From Bacteroidales bacterium (lineage in GTDB: Bacteria; Bacteroidota; Bacteroidia; Bacteroidales; UBA932), in the NCBI GenBank assembly GCA_017461285.1, contig JAFTYS010000089.1, positions 1-33,851 of the forward strand: a DNA stretch of 33,851 nt, written 5' to 3'. Made by a program: the position numbers and the translations under genes. Below are positions 9,137-18,440 of the stretch, piece by piece; position 1 is the stretch's first letter; each line of letters starts with the position of its first letter. The notes under the pieces were generated by a model. That model was given only the letters and a program-made list of their open reading frames with translations. It searched no databases and was not told the origin of the DNA.

Positions 9137-12100
9137 ATGAAACTCTTCATCCGAAATCTTGCAGTATCAGTGGCAATGCTCCTTTCTGTTCATGCAGGCT
9201 TTGCCGGTACTGTACAACGTCCCGTAACCCCTGATCCTTCCGATGAGGCATGCGCTCTTCTGGCATACCTGTACGACGTCCAGGGAAATCTGGTCCTGGC
9301 TGGTCAGCATGGTGCCCAGGAGACTGTGTATGTGCATGAATGCACAGGACGTTATCCTGCGTTGCTAGGTCAGGATCTGATACATGAATCCAGAAACAGT
9401 CAGGTAATAGACAATGCCATCAGATGGTGGAAAGCCGGCGGCATTCCTACCCTCATGTGGCATTGGGGTGCGCCTGGCAAGGGCCCTGGCTATGAGAACA
9501 GCAAGAAGGAAATCGACATTGAGCGCTGTTTTCAGGAGGGAACTCCTGAATACAATGCGCTTTGGGACGATTTCAAGAGGATTGCAGACCATCTTACCGT
9601 CCTTAGAGATGCCGGAGTACCTGTGCTCTGGCGTCCCATGCATGAATGTGACGGTAACTGGTTCTGGTATGGAAAAGGAACCGGCGAACAGTTCTGCCGT
9701 GTGTGGAGGCTGATGTTCGATTACTTTGCAAAGGAGCGGCATCTCAATAACCTGATATGGGTTCTTTGTCATAGCGGAGAGCCGAAGGCAGAATTCAATC
9801 CTGGAGAAGGATACTATGACATTGCAGGTGCGGACAGTTATAATACTGAACGTATCAGAGAAGAAATGTATCGCAAGGTGCGGGCAATACATGGAGAAGG
9901 CATACCTGTTCCATATCATGAATGTGGGACTATTCCGGATCCGGATCTGTGTGCCGAGGCTGGAGTGGACTGGAGCTGGTGGATGCTTTGGAGCGGAGAA
10001 CATGCCAAGGCGCATGATAGAGATGAATTGCGCCGTCTGTATGCCCATGATAAGGTTGTCACTCTGGACGAACTGCCGGATATAATGAGCTTTCTTCCGA
10101 AGGATGCTGCCAGTTCCAGGACCAGGGGACTGGGCATATATCCGGGATCACCGGAGGAATATGCCGGACCGCAGATCAGGCCGGCATCAGATTGCGGCTA
10201 TCGCAATCTGGCCTTCCGGCGTACAGCCTTCCATTCGTCAAGCTATGATTATGGACTGACCGCACAGCTTGTGACAGATGGGATCGTCCATGATGGACAG
10301 GCTCCGTGGCTGGAAGTGCTCGTGGACGGAAAACCTGTGTCCAAGCAGGCTCGCGAATATCTTCTGGATGAAAAGAACGGAACGAAGCAGAAACTGTCCG
10401 GGGACAGGCCTGTGCTGGAGCTCAGGTTCCATGGAATGCCTGTGGATGCAGACAGGATAGAGGTGAAGGGCAAGGATGGAAACCGGGATCTGGATCCGGA
10501 TGCGGTAAGATGGAAGGTTTCAAGAGACAGGATGGTATTCACCGGACGATTCCCCAAAAGCAAGTCCGGAGGATTCGAACTCAGTGCGGTGGAATTCTAT
10601 AAAGGTGAAGAGCTGCTTGATGTGCTTCCAAGTCTGCATTTCCATAGTTCATGGAAGAGCGAGGGGACTGCAAATGAATGGATTTATATTGATCTGGGAG
10701 CTGTGTCGTCGTTCGACAGGATGGAATTCATCTGGGAGAATGCTCCGGCTTCCGGAATGATACAGGTGTCTGATGATGCTGAAACATGGACTGATATCTG
10801 TCCTGTAGGGGATGCAGAGGGTGCCGGAGGCAAGGGCAGATATGTGCGTGCCCTTCTGGACAAGACTGCTGACGGGCGTCCTTTTGAACTGAAGGAATGG
10901 AAGGTCTTCGGATGCGGAGGCGTGGTTGCCGTACATGACGCCGCCCCTTGCCGCAACGGTTCCGCCCAGTACCTGACAAGAGGGGGATGGAAATTGCAGC
11001 GGGAGTCCGAAATCAATGCTTCCGGCGAGGAGCTTTCCCAGTCCGGCTACGATGACTCGCAGTGGATGCCGGCAACAGTGCCAGGAACAGTGTTCGCAAG
11101 CTATCTGAATGCAGGAGCCCTGCCTGACCCTAATATTGCCGACTGGCAGTACCAGTCGTCCGAATCCTTCTTCCGGTCGGAATTCTGGTATCGCAATGTC
11201 TTTACCGCCAGTCCTGACACTCCGCGCCAGTTCCTTAATATGGACGGCATCAACTGGAAGGCAGAGGCATATCTTAACGGAAAGTTCATCGGCAGGATCG
11301 ACGGCGCATTCCGTGAAGGAAAATTCGATGTGACAGGAATCCTTGCTGAAGGAGAGAACTGTCTGGCAGTCCGTATAATTCCTAATGAACATTTCGGTGC
11401 CATAAAGGAGAAGGACGAATTCTCCACGATCGGCAACGGAGGAATACTTGGAGCGGACAACCCTACGCTCCATGCAACGATAGGCTGGGATTGGCAGCCT
11501 ACAGTGAAAGGCCGCAGCGCCGGCATTCTGGATGATGTCTGGATTTCATATACCGGAGATGTTACCGTGGAAGATCCTTTCGTTAGGACATTGCTGCCGC
11601 TTCCGGATACTTCCAGAACAGATATTCTTACTGAAGTTACATTAGTCAACCATTCTGACAGACCAGTACATGGTGTTCTCAGAGGCTCTTTCGGAAATCT
11701 GTCCTTTGAAAGCCCCCAGACCATCGGGGCGGGGGAGTGTAAGATTGTGTGTGCTGACACTCTCCATATGGACAATCCGCAGTTGTGGTGGCCGAACAAT
11801 TATGGCAAGCCCCATCTTTATCCCGTCAGCCTTTCATTTGAAATCGACGGCAAGGAATCCGATCGCAAGGAATTCCAGTCCGGCGTCAGACAGATGTGGG
11901 TTAGTTTTGACGAAGTCAATGGCAGCGCTGACGGCGACCCGAAACGTCTGAACCTATATGTGAATGGAAAGAGGCTTACCGCTTTCGGCGGCAACTGGGG
12001 CCTCTCTGAACATCTGCTTAACTATCGCGGACGTGAGTACGACATCGCTGTCAGAAATCATGCAGACATGAACTTCACTATGATCCGCAACTGGGTGGGC

Positions 12101-13471
12101 CAGATCTACGACAAGGAATTCTATGACGCATGCGACCGTCATGGCATCATGGTATGGCAGGATTTCTGGCTGGCAAATCCGGCAGATGGTCCCGATCCAT
12201 ACGATGTGGAGCGCTTCAACGAGACTGCCCGTGAAACAGTCCGCCGTCTGAGGAACCATCCGAGCATAGCCATCTATGTGGGACGTAACGAAGGCAATCC
12301 GCCGGCTGAAATAGATTCATATCTGGCAGAAATGACCGCCAGGGAGCATCCGGGCATCTATTATCTGTCCAATTCTGCCGATTCTCCTGTCAGCGGCCGA
12401 GGTCCGTACCGTGCGCTTCCGGTAAAGGAATACTACAAGCTGTTCGGCCTGGAGAAGCTGCACAGCGAAAGAGGCATGCCTTGCGTCATGAACATCGAGA
12501 ACATGACCCGCTCGTTCGGCAAGGATGCTATCGATCCGGTAAGCACCTTGGCGCACCCTAACGTCATGTATGGCCATCATGACTATGCTCTTGGAAATGT
12601 TCCGGGAGCATCATCCGCACAGAGGACAGATACGTTCAACAACCTGATGGCGGAAGCTTTCGGTGAACCGGAAGATGCAGAAGAATTCACGAGATGGTCG
12701 CAATGGCTGACCTATAACGGATACAGAGCAATATTTGAAGCCAGAAGTGCCCACAGGAGGGGAATGCTGCTTTGGATGAGCCATCCGTCATGGCCTTCTA
12801 TGGTATGGCAGACCTATGATTATTATTTTGAACCGACGCCGGCTTATTTTGCATGCCGCAAGGCCTGCGAACCTATGCATATACAGTGGAACCCTCTCAC
12901 CAATGAAGTCGAGGCTGTAAGCTGGTATGCTTCAGAAGAAAAAGATCTTGTCGTCAATGCGGAAATACTCAATCTTGACGGCAGCGTTGCATGGCAGAAG
13001 GAAACCGGGATAGACCTGGGTGCAGACCGGACGGTGTCATGTTTTGCTCTGGAGTTTCCGGACAGTCTTTCTGATGTGTTCTTTGTGCGTCTGAAACTGA
13101 CGGACAGTAATGGCAGGACCCTGTCGGAGAACTTCTATTGGGAAGGCCGTCAGGAAGGAAACTGGAAGGCTTTGAGGAATGTACCTCAGACCAGACTGGA
13201 TGTATCTGCATCAGAAGTGTGGTCGGGTGATGAGAAGGTGATGAAAATGGAAGTCACCAACAGCGGCAAGGAACCAGCCCTTATGCTGCGTGTCAAGGTC
13301 ACAGATTCCGTAACCGGCGACCTTATCCTTCCGGCATGGTATTCGGACAATTATTTCTTCATGATGCCAGGTGAAAGCCGGACCCTTACAGTCAGAGTGC
13401 GTGAAGAAGATCGTACAGGCGACCCTGTCATCAGTATCTCAGGCTTGAATGTCTGCGGAACCCATCCTTAA
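9137..13471 (+). CDS. Two-enzyme fusion: GH26 (mannanase-type) plus GH2 (beta-mannosidase / exo-glycosidase-type)
   Basis: A secreted 1444-residue bifunctional enzyme. After a signal peptide (about 1-24) comes a GH26 barrel (about 30-320). Its acid/base is predicted as E170 in RPMHECDGNWFWYG and its nucleophile as E262 in PYHECGT; GH26 mostly contains endo-beta-mannanases. A linker region (about 340-600) includes a discoidin/CBM32-like part with IYIDLGAVSSFDRMEF. From about 610 to the end lies a full GH2 layout: sugar-binding sandwich (GGWKLQ, WMPATVPGTV), immunoglobulin-like domain, a barrel with acid/base E1052 in GRNEGNPP and probable nucleophile E1111 in HSERGMP, and C-terminal beta domains. 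The GH2 part resembles the beta-mannosidase/exo-beta-glucosaminidase branch. Both domains keep catalytic residues, so endo-cleavage and exo-trimming may be coupled. It faces away from the HTCS-GH115-GH97 operon. Exact substrate and linkage are inferred. Confidence 0.88.
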   Translation: MKLFIRNLAVSVAMLLSVHAGFAGTVQRPVTPDPSDEACALLAYLYDVQGNLVLAGQHGAQETVYVHECTGRYPALLGQDLIHESRNSQVIDNAIRWWKAGGIPTLMWHWGAPGKGPGYENSKKEIDIERCFQEGTPEYNALWDDFKRIADHLTVLRDAGVPVLWRPMHECDGNWFWYGKGTGEQFCRVWRLMFDYFAKERHLNNLIWVLCHSGEPKAEFNPGEGYYDIAGADSYNTERIREEMYRKVRAIHGEGIPVPYHECGTIPDPDLCAEAGVDWSWWMLWSGEHAKAHDRDELRRLYAHDKVVTLDELPDIMSFLPKDAASSRTRGLGIYPGSPEEYAGPQIRPASDCGYRNLAFRRTAFHSSSYDYGLTAQLVTDGIVHDGQAPWLEVLVDGKPVSKQAREYLLDEKNGTKQKLSGDRPVLELRFHGMPVDADRIEVKGKDGNRDLDPDAVRWKVSRDRMVFTGRFPKSKSGGFELSAVEFYKGEELLDVLPSLHFHSSWKSEGTANEWIYIDLGAVSSFDRMEFIWENAPASGMIQVSDDAETWTDICPVGDAEGAGGKGRYVRALLDKTADGRPFELKEWKVFGCGGVVAVHDAAPCRNGSAQYLTRGGWKLQRESEINASGEELSQSGYDDSQWMPATVPGTVFASYLNAGALPDPNIADWQYQSSESFFRSEFWYRNVFTASPDTPRQFLNMDGINWKAEAYLNGKFIGRIDGAFREGKFDVTGILAEGENCLAVRIIPNEHFGAIKEKDEFSTIGNGGILGADNPTLHATIGWDWQPTVKGRSAGILDDVWISYTGDVTVEDPFVRTLLPLPDTSRTDILTEVTLVNHSDRPVHGVLRGSFGNLSFESPQTIGAGECKIVCADTLHMDNPQLWWPNNYGKPHLYPVSLSFEIDGKESDRKEFQSGVRQMWVSFDEVNGSADGDPKRLNLYVNGKRLTAFGGNWGLSEHLLNYRGREYDIAVRNHADMNFTMIRNWVGQIYDKEFYDACDRHGIMVWQDFWLANPADGPDPYDVERFNETARETVRRLRNHPSIAIYVGRNEGNPPAEIDSYLAEMTAREHPGIYYLSNSADSPVSGRGPYRALPVKEYYKLFGLEKLHSERGMPCVMNIENMTRSFGKDAIDPVSTLAHPNVMYGHHDYALGNVPGASSAQRTDTFNNLMAEAFGEPEDAEEFTRWSQWLTYNGYRAIFEARSAHRRGMLLWMSHPSWPSMVWQTYDYYFEPTPAYFACRKACEPMHIQWNPLTNEVEAVSWYASEEKDLVVNAEILNLDGSVAWQKETGIDLGADRTVSCFALEFPDSLSDVFFVRLKLTDSNGRTLSENFYWEGRQEGNWKALRNVPQTRLDVSASEVWSGDEKVMKMEVTNSGKEPALMLRVKVTDSVTGDLILPAWYSDNYFFMMPGESRTLTVRVREEDRTGDPVISISGLNVCGTHP

Positions 13472-13482
13472 ATAGCGGTAAA

Positions 13483-13515
13483 TTGGATTTAGTATTGTAA
13501 AAATGACTATCTTTG
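13483..13515 (+). promoter_or_regulatory. Promoter of the diaminopimelate operon
   Basis: TTG at 13483-13485 and TATCTTTG at 13508-13515 are 22 nt apart. The second is an exact match to the Bacteroidota -7 box TAnnTTTG. Transcription would start near 13522, leaving a leader of about 35 nt before the ATG at 13556. It lies directly after the GH26-GH2 stop codon, so the biosynthetic operon is transcribed independently of the carbohydrate gene. Confidence 0.7.
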
Positions 13516-13555
13516 CAAAGAATGCGTCTTTACGTGTTCTTTGCTTTTTTTGTAT

Positions 13556-14644
13556 ATGGACATGGACTTTTTTCATAGGATTCTGAGCGTTGATTCGACC
13601 TCCGGCAAGGAAGGAGCGCTGGCCGACGTGCTGGCGGCCGAGCTGGCCGGGCCGGACCGTAAGGTGGAAACCTTTGAAGTCGGTGACGGGACAAAGAATC
13701 TTCTGGTATCATGGGGCACTCCGAAAATCATATTCTGCTCTCATATGGATACGGTTCCTCCGTATATCCCTCCTGTTATGGATGGTGATGTGATACGGGG
13801 AAGGGGCTCATGCGATGCCAAGGGACAGATATTCTCAATGTACGAGGCATGCCGGATACTTGAAGCCAGAGGCTGCACCGGTTTCGGACTTCTGCTTCTC
13901 GCGGGAGAAGAGACAGGATCATATGGAGCAAAGGCGTTCAATTCCATGATTCAGGAGCCTGCGGAAGACGTATGGGTCATTGTCGGTGAACCGACGGACA
14001 ACTGCATGGCCACAGCTGAGAAAGGGACGAAATCATATGACGTGACCTTTACCGGAAAGTCCTGCCATTCAGGCTATCCGGAGCTTGGGGCCAGCGCCGT
14101 CGTATATTTCAATGATTTCGTAAATGCCCTTCGCAGCATAGTTTTCCCTGTTGATGAAATCTTGGGAGAGACGACATGGAACATTGGAGAACTCGTGAGC
14201 GCAAATCCGCAGAACATCCTCAGTGACAGGCTGACATGCAGGATATATTTCAGAACGACCTTCGAGTCTGATGAGATGGTCCTGAACATCATGAAGAATA
14301 TGGCCGGTCCGGATGCGAAGCTCCGCTTCGGCCGTCCGGCCGCCCAGGACGGTTCCGACATGGTCGCCAAGAGGGTTGCCCCATGGCAGGAGGCGATGAG
14401 CGTGAACCTCAGGGGTGGGGACGCTCCGACCCGTTTTGAGGTCCTGGAGGGCTTCCCTGTGAAACCTGTGGCATTCGGAAGCGATGCTCCGGTGCTCAAG
14501 TGCTTCGGGCATAAGATCCTATGCGGTCCGGGCTCTATCCATGTGGCCCACCGCCCGGATGAACATATCACCGTCCGGGAACTGGAAACCGCCGTAGACA
14601 GCTACGTCCGGATGTATATGAAGCTAAGTCAAAAGAACAAATAA
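13556..14644 (+). CDS. M20 family metallopeptidase, probable N-acyl-diaminopimelate deacylase (DapE/ArgE-like)
   Basis: A cytoplasmic zinc-dependent deacylase. The 362 residues carry M20 metal and catalytic motifs: SHMDTVPP (His/Asp), GRGSCDAKGQ (bridging Asp), LAGEETGSYGA (catalytic Glu pair), VGEPTDN, and the C-terminal GPGSIHVAHRPDEH ligand region; the insert with GKSCHSGYPELGASA is the dimerisation domain. The family includes DapE, ArgE and LysK, which motifs alone do not separate. Position decides the guess: it opens an operon holding lysC, dapB, dapA, dapD, an aminotransferase and dapF, leaving exactly the desuccinylase step to fill. The ATG at 13556 is chosen over an upstream TTG because it fits the promoter and places the start next to the family's first helix; ATG 13562 is also possible. 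Its stop is 11 nt before lysC. Confidence 0.8.
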   Translation: MDMDFFHRILSVDSTSGKEGALADVLAAELAGPDRKVETFEVGDGTKNLLVSWGTPKIIFCSHMDTVPPYIPPVMDGDVIRGRGSCDAKGQIFSMYEACRILEARGCTGFGLLLLAGEETGSYGAKAFNSMIQEPAEDVWVIVGEPTDNCMATAEKGTKSYDVTFTGKSCHSGYPELGASAVVYFNDFVNALRSIVFPVDEILGETTWNIGELVSANPQNILSDRLTCRIYFRTTFESDEMVLNIMKNMAGPDAKLRFGRPAAQDGSDMVAKRVAPWQEAMSVNLRGGDAPTRFEVLEGFPVKPVAFGSDAPVLKCFGHKILCGPGSIHVAHRPDEHITVRELETAVDSYVRMYMKLSQKNK

Positions 14645-14655
14645 GTAGAAAAGAT

Positions 14656-16032
14656 ATGATAGTGATGAAGTTCGGCGGAACATCCGTCGCAAATTTCGAG
14701 GCCATTACAAGAACTATATTCATAATAGGAGGAAAGCTGGACCAGAAGCCGGTAGTGGTGGTGTCCGCCCTTTCGAAGGTGACCGACCTTCTCTACCGCA
14801 TTTCGGATGCTGCCGCGTCGAAGGACAAGACCCTTACCAGGGAACTTCTCGCAGAGCTCCGCCAGCGCCATGTGAACCTAGCTTGCCAGCTTCTGGAGCA
14901 GAACCCGGTCCAGAAGGAGAGTGCAGTAAGCCGCGTGAACGCGATCTGCGACGAACTTGATGCCCTCGCGAATGCCGTATGTGCAGTCGGAGAGCTCTCT
15001 GACCGCAACAAGGCGATCATAATATCCAACGGCGAGCTTCTTTCATCTACCATAATATGCTTCGCCATGAACGCGAAGGGCATCAGGACCAACTGGATCG
15101 ATGCCCGCAAGATGATGGTGACAAACGATGCATACCTCAAGGGAGAGCCTGTCGAATCCGAGATAGTTTCGAGGGTTCCGGGAATGATTGCCGAGGCATA
15201 TGAAGGCATGGATGCCGTAATCACACAGGGCTTCATCGCATCGAACATGAAGGGCGAGCAGACTGTTCTGGGCCGTGGAGGTTCTGATTATTCCGCTTCT
15301 CTGATAGGCCTTTCGGTCGATGCTGAGAGGATCGAGATCTGGACGGATGTGGACGGAGTGCGTACGGCAGACCCTCGCGTCGTGCAGAACACCAAGTATC
15401 TTGAGAAGATATCGTTCGAGGAGGCAGCGGAGATGGCCCATTTCGGAGCGAAGGTGCTCCATCCTCTGACCATAGAGCCGGCTGTGAAGAAGAACATTCC
15501 GATCTATGTGCTCAATTCGATGAATCCGTCCGGCAAGGGCACGGCGATCCTCCGCAACGAACTGATCGAAGACGGTGTCAAGTCGGTTTCCTTCAAGGAG
15601 AACATCCGCGTCATCAACATATTCTCGATGAGGATGATCAATACATCGGGCTTCCTGCGCAGGGTGTTCGAGATATTCAGCGAGAACAGGGTTTCAGTAG
15701 ACCTCATCAGTACGTCAGAGGCGAATATTTCCGTTACCGTCGATGCTGGCGAGAAGATAGAGAACGTTGTCAGGGAGCTGTCCGAGTTTGCGGAAGTCAT
15801 AGTGGATGAGGACAAGTCGCAGGTGTCTGTGATCGGCAAGAACATCGTGCGTCTGAACGGCATGCTCAAGAGGACATTCGCTCCTCTGAAGAGGACGAAT
15901 GTATACATGATATCCCAGGGCGCATCTTTCGTGAACATCAGCTTCGTGGTTGACCGAGAGGAGCTTACGGAGGTTGTGCAGGATCTCCATGACCATCTTT
16001 TCGACAACCCTGAAGAGCTGGAAACATTTTAG
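14656..16032 (+). CDS. lysC: Aspartate kinase (monofunctional, with ACT domains)
   Basis: Phosphorylates L-aspartate, the committed step toward lysine/diaminopimelate, threonine and methionine. The 458 residues begin with the family signature MKFGGTSVANF. The amino-acid kinase domain (about 1-300) holds the segments NGELLSS, VLGRGGSDYSA and EIWTDVDGVRTADPR. Two ACT regulatory domains follow (about 310-458), including INTSGFLRRVFEIFSENRVSVDLISTSE-type sequence typical of feedback-controlled enzymes. There is no fused homoserine dehydrogenase, unlike ThrA-type proteins, so this copy looks dedicated to the diaminopimelate branch. It is the second gene of the operon. A 65-nt gap to dapB holds a paired-palindrome repeat. 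Confidence 0.96.
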   Translation: MIVMKFGGTSVANFEAITRTIFIIGGKLDQKPVVVVSALSKVTDLLYRISDAAASKDKTLTRELLAELRQRHVNLACQLLEQNPVQKESAVSRVNAICDELDALANAVCAVGELSDRNKAIIISNGELLSSTIICFAMNAKGIRTNWIDARKMMVTNDAYLKGEPVESEIVSRVPGMIAEAYEGMDAVITQGFIASNMKGEQTVLGRGGSDYSASLIGLSVDAERIEIWTDVDGVRTADPRVVQNTKYLEKISFEEAAEMAHFGAKVLHPLTIEPAVKKNIPIYVLNSMNPSGKGTAILRNELIEDGVKSVSFKENIRVINIFSMRMINTSGFLRRVFEIFSENRVSVDLISTSEANISVTVDAGEKIENVVRELSEFAEVIVDEDKSQVSVIGKNIVRLNGMLKRTFAPLKRTNVYMISQGASFVNISFVVDREELTEVVQDLHDHLFDNPEELETF

Positions 16033-16080
16033 ATTGCCGTTCAAGCCGGCAATGACGTCATGCCCGACCTGACCGGGCAT
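16033..16080. repeat. Paired-palindrome repeat element (intergenic copy)
   Basis: Two 21-nt palindromes are separated by the 6-nt palindrome GACGTC (16054-16059). Unit 1 (16033-16053) is ATTGCCG - 7 nt - CGGCAAT. Unit 2 (16060-16080) is ATGCCCG - 7 nt - CGGGCAT. The element begins one base after the lysC stop and ends 17 bases before the dapB start. The same architecture recurs inside rimM (22285-22383), so this is a repeated element and not a chance hairpin. In mRNA it would form two adjacent stem-loops inside the operon, without a U-tract, so it is more likely an RNA processing or stability site, or simply a passenger, than a full terminator. Confidence 0.8.
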
Positions 16081-16097
16081 CCCTTAACATAAAAGAT

Positions 16098-16769
16098 ATG
16101 AAACTATATATAAGCGGATACGGAAAAATGGGAAAGATGATCGAGAAGATCATAATTTCCAGAGGCCTTGAATACGCAGGATGGACAGAGTCTGTGACAG
16201 AGACTGATCCTGCTCTGGCAAAGGAATGCGTATGCATAGACTTCACCACTCCTGATGCGTTCAGAGCGAACTACAGGTTCCTCGCAGAGAACTTCAAGGC
16301 TGTGGTTGTCGGAACTACAGGCTGGGCAGACATCAGGGAAGAGGTCGTGGCATATTTCGAGAAATGCGGCACTCCGATGATATGGGCCACAAACTTTTCG
16401 GTGGGAGTGAATGTCTTCTTCGCCGTGACTGACTATGTGTCGAAACTCCTTGCGCAGTTCGGCGGATACAGCCCGTACATGGTCGAGATGCATCATTGCC
16501 ATAAGCTTGATGCACCTAGCGGAACCGCCAGGTCTCTGGCCGACATCGTCGATGCGAACATGGGCGTGAAGACCGACATCCAGTCTGTGCGCTGCGGCGA
16601 GATTTCAGGCATCCATACGGTGGGCTATGAGGGGGCGAACGACCGCATCACCATGACCCATGAGGCCTTTTCGCGCGAAGGCTTTGCCGCAGGAGCAGTT
16701 GAGGCTGCCCTCCGCACCGAAAGCCTGACCGGAGTCCATGAATTTAAGGAACTGTTTTTTGAGAAGTAA
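16098..16769 (+). CDS. dapB: 4-hydroxy-tetrahydrodipicolinate reductase
   Basis: Reduces the DapA product to tetrahydrodipicolinate using NAD(P)H. The 223 residues include the nucleotide-binding GYGKMGK (about 7-13), IDFTTPDA, VVGTTGW (about 70-76) and the diagnostic EMHHCHKLDAPSGTA (130-144), with catalytic H132 and K136. ATNFSVGVN matches the family substrate-binding segment. It is shorter than enterobacterial DapB (about 270) but all core motifs are kept, as in other compact Bacteroidota versions. It lies after the repeat element and 6 nt before dapA. Confidence 0.95.
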   Translation: MKLYISGYGKMGKMIEKIIISRGLEYAGWTESVTETDPALAKECVCIDFTTPDAFRANYRFLAENFKAVVVGTTGWADIREEVVAYFEKCGTPMIWATNFSVGVNVFFAVTDYVSKLLAQFGGYSPYMVEMHHCHKLDAPSGTARSLADIVDANMGVKTDIQSVRCGEISGIHTVGYEGANDRITMTHEAFSREGFAAGAVEAALRTESLTGVHEFKELFFEK

Positions 16770-16775
16770 TAATAT

Positions 16776-17657
16776 ATGAGCAATATAAATCTTACAGGCT
16801 GCGGAACCGCATTGATCACCCCCTTCAGGAACGGAGAGGTGGATTATGAAGCGTTCGCAGCTCTTACCGACCGTCAGGTGGCGGCGGGGATAGATTTCCT
16901 TGTCCCTCTGGGGACGACAGGAGAGACCCCTTGTCTCGATGACGACGAGCGCGTCAAGGTGCTCCAGACCGCGAAGGAACATTCCGGCGGTCTTCCCATC
17001 CTTGTCGGCGGAGGTACGAATTCGCTGAAGCATACAGTCAGAAGCATGCAGCATCTTGATCCATATGGTGTCGATGCATTCCTGATAGTCGTTCCGTATT
17101 ACAACAAGCCGACCCAGGAGGGACAGTATCAGTATTTCAAGGCTGTTGCAGAATCGACCGACAAGCCTATAGTGCTTTATAATGTGCCCGGACGTACTGG
17201 AGCGAACATGTCTGCGGAGACAGCCCTCCGTCTGGCAGAGATTCCCAATGTGCTTGCAGTGAAGGAGGCATCCGGAAACAGGGGGCAGATCGAGGAGATC
17301 CTCCGCAATGCGCCGGAAGGCTTCGGGGTCCTGAGCGGAAACGATGATGACACAGTCTGGATGATGCCGAAGGGCGGAACAGGCGTAATAAGCGTCGCTT
17401 CCAATGTAGCTCCGGAAAAGATGGTGAAGTTCATCAGAGCCCTTCAGGGAGGCTATACGGAGAAGGCGTACAAGCTCAACGAGGAGCTTACCCCGCTCTT
17501 TACGAACTGCTTCGTGGAGAGCAATCCTATCCCGGCGAAAGCGGCTCTACATGCCATGGGTTTCATAGAGAACGAGTTCCGTCTCCCTCTCGTGCCGGCC
17601 CAGCAGAGCACATATGACCTTATGGTGAAGACCATAAAGGATCTTGGACTTTTGTAA
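16776..17657 (+). CDS. dapA: 4-hydroxy-tetrahydrodipicolinate synthase
   Basis: Condenses pyruvate with aspartate semialdehyde in the first step specific to lysine and diaminopimelate. The 293-residue TIM barrel shows GTALITPF near the N-terminus, PLGTTGE (about 44-50) with the triad threonine, Y109 in VVPYYNKP, Y135 in LYNVPGRTG and the Schiff-base lysine K163 in [14 protein letters not shown] at about 188-192 also matches the family. Length and all catalytic residues are normal. It overlaps nothing and is followed 10 nt later by dapD. Confidence 0.97.
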   Translation: MSNINLTGCGTALITPFRNGEVDYEAFAALTDRQVAAGIDFLVPLGTTGETPCLDDDERVKVLQTAKEHSGGLPILVGGGTNSLKHTVRSMQHLDPYGVDAFLIVVPYYNKPTQEGQYQYFKAVAESTDKPIVLYNVPGRTGANMSAETALRLAEIPNVLAVKEASGNRGQIEEILRNAPEGFGVLSGNDDDTVWMMPKGGTGVISVASNVAPEKMVKFIRALQGGYTEKAYKLNEELTPLFTNCFVESNPIPAKAALHAMGFIENEFRLPLVPAQQSTYDLMVKTIKDLGLL

Positions 17658-17667
17658 ATCAGATCTT

Positions 17668-18438
17668 ATGACAGACAGAGAAAAATTCTATGATACCATA
17701 GCCGCCCTTGAGAGCGGCAAGGTCCGCGTGGCTGAAAGGATTGACGGCCAGTGGAAGGTCAATTCATGGGTGAAGGAAGTGATACTGAGCGGTTTCCGTC
17801 TCGGACAGCTTACCGACATGACCCAGGGCCAGTTCTCATTCTTTGACAAGGACACCATTCCTGCAAGGAAGTTCACTGCCGGTGACGGAGTGCGCATCGT
17901 TCCTGGCGGAAGCAGCGTGCGTGCCGGAGCCTATCTTGCGCCTTCGGTAATCATGATGCCTCCGGCATATGTGAACATCGGTGCATATGTCGATGAAGGC
18001 ACGATGATCGATTCACATGCCCTCGTGGGCTCATGCGCCCAGGTCGGAAAGCATGTTCATCTTTCTGCCGCCTCGCAGCTCGGCGGAGTTCTCGAACCTG
18101 TAGGTGCGCTTCCGGTAATCATCGAGGACAATGTCTTCATCGGCGGAAACTGCGGCATTTATGAAGGTACGATCGTCAGGGAGAATGCGGTCATCGGCAC
18201 AGGAGTCATCATCAATGCCTCTACCGCGATCTTCGATGCGACGACAGGGGAGTACATCCGGGCCAATGAGAACGGCCAGATGGTGGTGCCTGCAGGCGCC
18301 GTCGTCGTGGCCGGAAGCCGTCCGGTGAGCAAAGGGCCGGGAGCGGAGCAGGGCATCCATCTCTATTGTCCTGTGATCGTGAAATATCGCGACGAAAAGA
18401 CTTCGGGTTCCATTACATTGGAGGACATGCTTCGATAA
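17668..18438 (+). CDS. dapD: 2,3,4,5-tetrahydropyridine-2,6-dicarboxylate N-succinyltransferase
   Basis: Transfers a succinyl group from succinyl-CoA to tetrahydrodipicolinate, the entry to the acylated branch. The 256 residues comprise an N-terminal helical domain and a left-handed beta-helix with the signature stretch [20 protein letters not shown], then [20 protein letters not shown], and [15 protein letters not shown]. This is the classic DapD type and not the acetyltransferase DapH. The ATG at 17668 is used instead of an upstream TTG because it follows the dapA stop by 10 nt. The C-terminus ([11 protein letters not shown]) is somewhat different from enterobacterial DapD but in the right place. 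The gene implies the succinylase route, where many Bacteroidota are thought to use the one-step DapL aminotransferase. Confidence 0.95.
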   Translation: MTDREKFYDTIAALESGKVRVAERIDGQWKVNSWVKEVILSGFRLGQLTDMTQGQFSFFDKDTIPARKFTAGDGVRIVPGGSSVRAGAYLAPSVIMMPPAYVNIGAYVDEGTMIDSHALVGSCAQVGKHVHLSAASQLGGVLEPVGALPVIIEDNVFIGGNCGIYEGTIVRENAVIGTGVIINASTAIFDATTGEYIRANENGQMVVPAGAVVVAGSRPVSKGPGAEQGIHLYCPVIVKYRDEKTSGSITLEDMLR

Positions 18439-18440
18439 AG

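Noticed and set aside
10649..11473. Long minus-strand ORF inside the GH26-GH2 gene
   Set aside because: Antisense shadow of a well-supported coding region, as are the other long ORFs within it.
13541..13555. TTG start giving five more residues on the M20 enzyme
   Set aside because: An ATG at 13556 fits the promoter position and family start better; the extra residues have no family support.
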